Assembly: GCA_930367215.1 (NCBI GenBank)
Contig: OV884059.1
Coordinates: forward strand, 69,101,393 to 69,165,392
Direction: 5' to 3'
Length of the DNA: 64,000 nt
Origin: Pollenia angustigena
Lineage: Eukaryota; Arthropoda; Insecta; Diptera; Polleniidae
Shown: positions 57,518-64,000 of the stretch, piece after piece
Layout: each line of letters begins with the position of its first letter
Numbering within the stretch: position 1 is the stretch's first letter
Position numbers and translations under genes: made by a program
Notes under the pieces: model-generated
What the model was told of the DNA's origin: nothing
The model's input: only the letters and a program-made list of their open reading frames with translations
Databases searched by the model: none

Positions 57518-58493
57518 AGACAAACAAATTTCTTTCTTGCCGGAATAATGGTTTTGGCACAAAAGTGTACATATAAGATAAGAATATTAAATATCAATCA
57601 TATTTTGTAAATGTATATAAGAAGTATTAAATGTTCAAAATAAGCCAAGTCGGTCCATTACTTTCCCTCGAAATTTTGCTTTTGCCGATACATTTTTTAG
57701 GGAAGAGACAAACAATTTCGAGGACAATTTTAACAATAGGGATAAATATAAAAATTTAACCCTTGTTTCTAAAGATATCTTTTTTTCCAATAAACAAACA
57801 TATACAAATATTTACAATTATCTTATTTCGAAGACTAAGAGCCTTATAGTTTAACACGCAACGCCAACAATTTCATTAAAAGCAAAAACAAAATCAAAAA
57901 TATTTTATAAATTTGTTGTTGCTTTCTACAGACATTCATATTATTTTTTTTTTTAAATTTTCAACGCCACAAAATAGAAGTGGTTGAAATTTAAAAATTC
58001 AAAATGAATTTCTATAGAAAGTAACAACAAAATTAGAAAATATTTTTGATTTTGTTGTTGCTTTCGTCACTTTTTTAGAAAAAATCATTAAAACGTCACT
58101 TTGTTAATATCGGAACAAAAAATCGTCAAGATGACGATAACTCGTCAAATCTGGCAGCCCTGTTTTTATTATATTTATTTCTTTTGTTGACGTTTCGCTT
58201 TTATTTGACACTTAATTACTGGAAATATTCCAGTATAAACAGAATTTGTTGTTTCTGTTTTCGCATTCAAATACAGAAACACTTTTATCTCATAAATCGA
58301 GACACGATGGAATTTTTTGTTTCACACTTCATGTAAGAAATTTTACGATGCGAGAAATACAGAAACGAGCTACTGTACTTAGTGAAGAACTTATCAGAAG
58401 GGAAAGTAACGGTACTGACTATGTATGAAGAAATGTTAGTTTATATCCGCACGTTTTTTTATTATTACATGACATTATCAATTCAATATCGAT

Positions 58494-58645
58494 GGTTTTC
58501 TTCCGCAACCACGTAACTCGATCCCGGAAATCCCGTGATTTTCGGGATTAGGTGAATCCCGAATCTCGGGATTTGTGATTTTTAATCCCGGGATTTTCGG
58601 GATCCCGATTTTTTTTATATTTTGGGTGGGTGTGAAACGGTAGCA
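58494..58645. repeat. Half inverted repeat plus CCCGGGATTTTCGGGAT palindromes
   Basis: 58494-58528 is half of the 49637-49881 repeat. Then come four or more palindromic units of the GGGATTTTCGGGATCCC type. Then GGGTGTGAAACGGTAGC, inverted at 59757-59777 (GCTACCGTTTCACA). This may be one end of an element 58624-59777. Confidence 0.45.
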
Positions 58646-60615
58646 AAGTACTCATGGAAGTAAAATTTTTACACTATTGAGGTGAATAAAATTTCACTAG
58701 CCCTGGGGCCTAGTATAAGTTTTGACATTAGTGTAGAAATTTTTGACAACCACAAAATTATTTTTTTTAATCAAAAAAATAATATGAAAGCAGGACCAGC
58801 GGCAAAAAAAATTAAAAAGAATGATACAGGATGTAAGTATTTACATATGTATAAGCTTTTTTGCCCATACTTTTTGTAAAAATTGTTAATATATCAGAAC
58901 GAATTCATCAAATACATAGTTGGGACGATCTCATTTCCAACAGAATTAAAATGATTATTAGTAAACGTTTGATTAATTTATTCATTTTCCCAAATCTACT
59001 AGTAATTGTTTTTTCTTTATGTCAAAATTTTAAGTTGTCAAAAAGATACAATTTCACACAGCACAAATATGAAAATTTTCTACCAAAAACAAATTTCATT
59101 TCACCATAGAACTTTCCCTGTAGTAAACAAAATAGTCAGTTGCAAAAAACACTAACTATAAATTAACTTTTTTTTAAATGACTTCAAATTGGTTTAAATC
59201 TCATGCAGATATCAACCAAAAAGGAACACGTAAAACACAAATAAAATCAAAATAAAACAAGCATGCCATGAAGTCAAATGAAAAAAATATATACAAACAT
59301 TTAAAAAAAATTAAAAAATGAATCAATACAAATCTGTTTATGTACTAGCAATTATGTGGCGTATTTATTTTAGGACTATTATTCATCATAATTTAGGGCA
59401 GTTTAATGCAAAATTTTCATAAATAATTATTTCTATTACAAAATATATAAAGATTTACATACATATGTATGCATGTTCATATGTACATATATTTTTTTGA
59501 CAAAAATTATTTAAAATTTAAATAATTTATTATTAACTGACAATACTTTTAATTAATTACAAATAGGTTGAAAAATAAGTAGTTAGTAGTCAGTTAAAAA
59601 GTCATGCAAAGATGGCCAATTGACTACTGCCTATGACATGCCCATGTTAAAATAATGAGTCGTCGACAAGGAAAAAAGTCACTTAATCAACTAGATGTGG
59701 TTATAAAAAAACCAGTTTGAAGTTAGTTATAAATGTGTTTGACTTCCTACAGGGTTGCTACCGTTTCACACACACCCTTTGTATTATTTTTACATTTTTT
59801 TTTTAATAATTTGTATAAATATTGATTTGTTTGTGTATTTGTTGACAAAAAAAGTTTTTGATACACCCTGTTGTTCAAAAATAACCAAAACAAAAACTAT
59901 GCTACCTGGGTAATTCCATGTCAAAACGACCAAGAGTGGGACACGACCCCTTCCGATTTTAATGAAATTTGGTGAGAAGGTTTCTTTTATCCCATAAGAA
60001 ACATATATGAACGAAAAAAAATTTTTAAATTTTTTTTTCAAAAGTTATGTCATATTCAAAATCATAATTCATAATCGCTAAATTAGCCAAATGTGTTGAG
60101 CTTATTTCTTCAATATCTCGAAAACTACTTCACATACGAAGATGATTTAAATGTCATTTTAAAGAGAATACTTGGGTCTATAAACCACATATTTAAAAAC
60201 CTATTTTTTTTTTGCTGATTTTTTTTATAGAATACCTCAAACTGTTTCTTAAAAATCCTGAAACTTTGAAGGAGGTGTTTTTTTATGATTTTTTTTATCT
60301 TTCGCAACTTTTAAAAAAATATTCTGGAAATAAAATTTTAAAATTTTTTTTTGAGCAATAAGTATTATTAAATCTGATTTGTTTGATTTTTTGTTGGAGC
60401 TCACTTTTGGTCACGTTACGTCTATAAAAGTCGTTTTTTCTTCGTCTCTTTTCCGACTGTTAATGCCTGGCTGCTTTTTCTTAACCTAAAAGAATTCAAT
60501 ATAAATCTAATATTTAGAACTAAAACGTTATTTTCACCTGCTTTTAAAGCCTTATTCGTTCCGGTTATTGTAGATATTGTTCAACTTAACATCCTCTCCT
60601 TTTGTAGATGAAGAT
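58646..60615. other. Mostly non-coding; tail of a disrupted gene at 60552-60615
   Basis: 59890-60000 holds 'ttccatgtcaaaacgacc' and 'ccgattttaatgaaatttgg' of repeat type. 60552-60615 (minus strand, KTLSSSTKGEDVKLNNI...stop) continues the frame of the gene at 61528-62204 across the 60625-61527 insertion. Confidence 0.45.
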
Positions 60616-60624
60616 AAAGTTTTT

Positions 60625-61527
60625 GGCGGGGTGCAATAACGCCTTAAGAAATAATGCCTTTAAGGCTTTATTTCTCAATGGAAAGTGAAATAAGGCCTTT
60701 ATTTCCAAAAAGGTTTTATTGCACTTTGAAAGTGAAATAAAGTCGTAAAGAGGTTATTACACTTAAATTTCTTTTTAAATGAAGCAATAAAATTTCTTAT
60801 TCTTTTTATGTTTTATTGAACAATTATAAAAAATTTCATATTAACAAAAAATAATAGAACATTAATAATTAAAAGAAAACAAATGTTAATTTAACTGCAA
60901 CAATATTGAAAATCTTTGCTTTATAAAGTTTTTCTGCGTGGCGGCCTGCGGCCGCTCTTAGGGGTTTTCTCCTCCATGCGACGCGGCAGGTGGCTTCGCT
61001 GAATAAAGTTTCCCTGCGCACGTCACACTACGGTTGATAATGAGTCGCGCGCAGGAAAACTGTATTCAGCGAAGCCACCTGCCGCGTCCCATAATACAGA
61101 AAAACTGTATTAAGTGAAGATTTAGGTGGCTTTTTCCTACGTAGTGCATAAAGTCCATGGACATTATGTCACTATTCGTGTGTCACAATGTTCATGGACA
61201 TTATGACATGCCACCGGAAATATATACTTACATGTTCATTATGAGCAATATGTATTATTAGGAGTTGTTTAAAGATATTGGAACTACTAATCGGTCGAAA
61301 TGCTGCTACCAACAACAACAAAAATCGATAAATTGAACAGTGTAACAAAAGAATCAAAAAATATAAAATAAAGGCTTTATTGCACCATTGGCTAAATTCC
61401 AATAAAGGCTTTATTTCACTTTCAATTGAGCAGTAAAGCCTTTTTCGCAAAAAAGGTCTTATTTCTCAATCGAAAGTGAAATAAAGCCTTAAAGGCCTTA
61501 TTTCTTAAGGAGTTATTGCACCCCGCC
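60625..61527. mobile_element. Mutator-like non-autonomous element, 9-bp TSD AAAGTTTTT
   Basis: GGCGGGGTGCAATAACGCC at the left is inverted at the right end. AAAGTTTTT flanks both sides (60616-60624 and 61528-61536). Repeated GAAAGTGAAATAA and GCCTTTA motifs lie near both ends. 903 bp, non-coding. A 9-bp duplication is the Mutator (MULE) pattern. It splits the coding frame on the minus strand. Confidence 0.82.
60978..61089. repeat. GC-rich hairpin GACGCGGCAGGTGGCTTCGC
   Basis: The 20-mer and the next bases (to TGAATA) are inverted at 61060-61087. Loop contains GCGCGC. It lies inside the Mutator-like element and is the most GC-rich spot in the region. Confidence 0.6.
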
Positions 61528-62296
61528 AAAGTTTTTATTTTAATAAGTTCATTCGAAATAGGAATGGCGGCATGGCAAGAACGTATTCTTTGCACTGGTG
61601 AAGCATTTTTAAATCTATTTATCAGTTTTTTTTCAGTACGTTGAATGTGTTCATCTGAGACAAAATTAATATTTATGCCTTGAATATTATCTTTCGCCCA
61701 TCTATACAGTTGCTCGGGTGTCTGAATTTGTTTATCAGGTGTCAATTGTAGATTGGCTCGGCTAACTAATCGCTTAACAGTACCACCCAATCCATCACTT
61801 GGACCTTTACCATGAGATTTTTCAAAAAAATGCCATTCTGCTCGTATCTGAAAATCCACTTCGTGGTGTATCAAATTTACTAAATTATAACGATTTTTAT
61901 ATTGTGATGCTGCACCATTAGAGAAATAAATTATATTTGAAATATTGGGAATTTTATTTTTAAGAAACGTCGTTAATGCCTGTTGGAAGCTGTAAACTGC
62001 AGTGGTATTATGCCTTAAGTAATCTGATATTATTACCAAGCTAAGAGGTACGACATCACTTCCATTCTCATCAATGGATCTATAATAGCAAGCGAATGGA
62101 TGAATTGTCGCTTGTCTGTTATTCCAATACACTCCTTGAACACTATTTTGGAGTAAAAACGAATAATTTTCAGAGAAATCAGCAACAACAAGTAGCCATT
62201 GCATACACCAAGATAACAGTCATCCGTAGGTGTTTCACAAATAACAATTTTCAAACAATCTTTATATGAAGAAAATGGTTGAGATCCATCCTGCAT
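61528..62296 (-). pseudogene. Uncharacterised transposase-like protein, interrupted
   Basis: Minus strand, frame 62296 onward: KIVICETPTDDCYLGVC (a cysteine pair). After a frameshift near 62205: VVADFSENYSFLLQNSVQGV, WNNRQATIHPFACYY, VIISDYLRHNT, IIYFSNGAASQYKNRYNLVN, EWHFFEKSHGKGPSDGLGGT and VKRLVSRANLQLTPD. I recognise the pattern as an unnamed protein found in many copies in insects. Three acidic positions (DFSEN, S[D/N]G, DGxGG) suggest a DDE/D-type transposase. In this copy the second acid reads Asn (AAT, 61917-61919). The C-terminal end is displaced to 60615-60552 by the Mutator-like insertion, so residues after IKIKTL here are read from that element. The N-terminus is missing. Confidence 0.6.
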
Positions 62297-62299
62297 ATT

Positions 62300-62850
62300 T
62301 TGGTCATAACTTTTTAATATCTTAACCGATTTTTCCGAGTTTTTCAGAAAATATTTTTAACAAAAGATTTCCGATCTTTTGATATGCAAGGGATATCCAT
62401 AGGTCATATAACAGTCCAAAAAATCAGGTTTTTATACCATTTTTGAAATTTTTTGTACGGGAGGTACCACGCCCACTACTCCGATCCCGCCCACATTTTG
62501 TGGGATGCTGTGTGCTGATAACCTAAATGTGTGTTCCTAATTTAAAAGCTTTGGCTCTTGCCGTGCTCAAGATATACAGAAAAAAGTAATAAAAATACAA
62601 CAAATACGAAATATTCTGATTGAATCAATGCATGGCCGTGCTTAAATCATAGAAGAGGACATGCATTGATACATTTAGCTTATTTTTTCTCATAAATCGC
62701 CAAAGGAACTGTTAGAATCAATTGTCATCTCGTATTTTCAATTTGGTAACGAACGAGTTTTGCAACTCACCTACTCAATTGTTTGTTAAGATTTGTTTAA
62801 TGAGAACATAAAATACTTTTTTTAAATATTCAACACGGTTTTTTAATTAC
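62300..62850. other. Non-coding repeat-like DNA
   Basis: Contains 'ggtaccacgcccactactcc' and 'gccgtgctcaagatatac', of interspersed-repeat character, but no boundary could be set. Confidence 0.35.
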
Positions 62851-62853
62851 AAC

Positions 62854-63088
62854 CAGGGCTATGTCAACAATTTTAACTTTACATTGTGTATAAAATCACT
62901 AAAAACGTATGAGAACAAATCAAATTCTAAGCTTGTATTAAATTTATTTTTTAATAAAAAAAATGTTCGATTAATCGACATTAATTAATCGATTTATTCG
63001 TAATTCGAAAATCTTAAAATCATTCGAACGAGAGTTTGGTTTTGTTTGATCGATTAATCGAATTATTCTTAATCGGTTGACAACTCTA
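62854..63088. mobile_element. Possible hAT-like element with TCGATTAATCGA palindromes
   Basis: Left end CAGGGCTATGTCAAC, right end GTTGACAACTCTA, with ATTCGATTAATCGA units inside. The right edge meets a half MITE and no TSD is kept. Confidence 0.45.
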
Positions 63089-63146
63089 CTAAATAATGAG
63101 TGAAAGAAGCTATTAATTTTGAAAAAGTAAACGAGGTTTTTACTGG
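63088..63146. repeat. Half of a CCCAG-family MITE
   Basis: 'ctactaaataatgagtgaaag' to GTTTTTACTGGG matches the right half of 57272-57517. Confidence 0.65.
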
Positions 63147-63156
63147 GTTATATTAT

Positions 63157-63279
63157 TAACCCCAAATTTCACCAAGTTCAGTAAAAACTAACTATTACTT
63201 TAACTTCCAGTTAACAATATGTTTTGACAGCTATAACTGACAGTTAATTAGAACTTAACTTGTTGAAATTGGGGGTAAA
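63157..63279. mobile_element. Small MITE, TTAACCCC termini
   Basis: TTAACCCCAAATTTCACCAAG and the inverse CTTGTTGAAATTGGGGGTAAA. 123 bp, non-coding. Confidence 0.6.
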
Positions 63280-63569
63280 TATTTTAAACTTGCAACAACA
63301 ATTATAAAAAAGTATAACGTCAGAGAAATGAAATAAACTTCATCCAAAAAGATATTAAACCAAATAAAACTGTTAAGCGTATAAGAATTATAAGCAACAG
63401 TTCTACTTGTAACAATATCAAAGTTTGTACAAAAACATCAACAATAAACAGTGAGTTTATCTCTTCTTACATTCCCCACTACAATTGATTGGAATTCTTC
63501 CAACATTAATTGTAGTTGCAAGTAGGTTAAGAAAAAACAAAATGAAAACAAAACAAGTTAGAGTGCTAT

Positions 63570-64000
63570 ATTCGGCTGTGCCGAATCTTTGATACCCTCC
63601 ACCGACAGTTCGAATGTTTAAGGAGTAATATTTGTATGATGTTATTATTATCTTAAACTGTGACGATTTGTTATTAATTATGGTTTTAGGCCACTAAACT
63701 GTTTTCCGGTAGTAGGGTTTATATGGGGCCTAGAGTAAATTATGGACCGATCATCACGAAATTTCACAGCGGCATTTCTAGTCCTTTAAAACTGTGACGT
63801 ACCAATTTCTGTTATGCTAGCATTATTAATTATGGTTTTAGGTGTACTTAACTGTTTTCCGGCAGTAGGGTTTCTATGGGGCCTAGGGTAAATTATGTAC
63901 CGATCTTCACGAAATTTCACAGTATCATTAATAGTCCTATAAAACTGTGACGAGCAAAAACTTGTTATGATTGCATTCTTTTTAACGGTTTTAGGCGTAC
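63570..64000 (+). repeat. DINE-like repeat with tandem units, runs off the window
   Basis: TATTCGGCTGTGCCGAATC and GATACCCTCCACC mark the start, as in fly DINE-type repeats. Units beginning AAACTGTGACG at 63655, 63789 and 63942 share TTTTCCGG(T/C)AGTAGGGTTT and CGAAATTTCACAG. Non-coding. Confidence 0.7.

Larger units (their letters stand above)
55675..58162. mobile_element. hAT-like element inside the Tc1-like MITE
   Basis: CAGTGCTGCCAGATAAATTT and the inverse CAAATCTGGCAGCCCTG. Flanks GTTTTAAT and TTTTTATT agree at 6 of 8. Subterminal ATCGTCAAGATGACGAT motifs recall the 20960-21991 element. No transposase. It holds a Penelope copy and a CCCAG MITE. Confidence 0.7.
55221..58377. mobile_element. 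Tc1-like MITE, TA duplication, outer shell of a three-level nest
   Basis: TACTGTAGCCCGTTTCTGTA at the left is mirrored by TACAGAAACGAGCTACTGTA at the right, with further mirrored sequence ('atttctcacatcgtaaaa', 'aacacttttatctc') inside. It is split by the hAT element 55675-58162. Without it the MITE is about 660 bp. Confidence 0.75.

Noticed and set aside
61172..61450. Minus-strand frame of 92 codons inside the Mutator-like element
   Set aside because: Made of terminal-repeat and AT-rich sequence; no recognisable protein and no relation to Mutator transposases.
1..64000. tRNA, rRNA or CRISPR arrays
   Set aside because: No cloverleaf, rRNA core or regularly spaced short direct repeats with unique spacers were seen.

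Overview
The window looks like intergenic DNA from an insect, most likely a brachyceran fly with a large, repeat-rich genome. It is very AT-rich. Its recognisable proteins are reverse transcriptases and transposases. Short repeats containing a GGCTGTGCCGAAT motif and 'ATACCC...GGGTAT' blocks resemble the INE-1/DINE-1 type repeats of flies. No rRNA, tRNA or CRISPR array was seen. No intact host gene was seen; one decayed pair of exons at 48.64-48.95 kb is the only candidate.

Layout. 0-1.3 kb: 3' part of a non-LTR retrotransposon. 4.5-9.1 kb: a dispersed repeat carrying a MITE, a mariner-type transposase scrap, and a hAT-like element with a perfect 8-bp target-site duplication (TSD). 10-17.5 kb: MITEs, a Penelope 3' end, and two copies of one unclassified repeat. 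18.4-22.8 kb: a Penelope-like retroelement (GIY-YIG type) broken by three hAT-type elements, one of them inside another. 22.8-23.9 kb: second copy of the 4.5-kb repeat, inverted, with two private MITEs. 25.7-35.5 kb: an old Tc1/mariner/IS630-type transposon that received a 3.2-kb BED-finger hAT element (itself holding a MITE and an inverted second piece of its transposase), a 4.46-kb full-length Jockey-type retrotransposon, a Tc1-type MITE and a Helitron-like element. 35.6-37.7 kb: another hAT. 38-44.5 kb: mariner fragments, a decayed Jockey-type RT, DINE-like repeats and a hAT with a perfect TSD. 46-48.1 kb: a tandemly structured repeat and a foldback element. 48.1-49 kb: a Penelope 3' fragment beside the candidate host exons. 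50.6-54 kb: more MITEs and hATs. 55.2-58.4 kb: a three-level nest (Tc1-like outside, hAT inside, Penelope innermost). 60.6-62.3 kb: an uncharacterised transposase-like gene cut by a Mutator-like element with a 9-bp TSD. 62.8-64 kb: MITEs and DINE-like tandem repeats.

The DNA is best read as a record of successive insertions. Many boundaries are fixed by terminal inverted repeats plus matching TSDs, which allows relative dating of the nested elements. No element appears fully coding-competent. The Jockey element has long ORFs with only two stops and two frameshifts, and the Penelope copy at 18.5 kb has an open frame once its inserts are set aside, so both were probably active fairly recently. 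Family names rest on motif recognition by eye, not on database searches.
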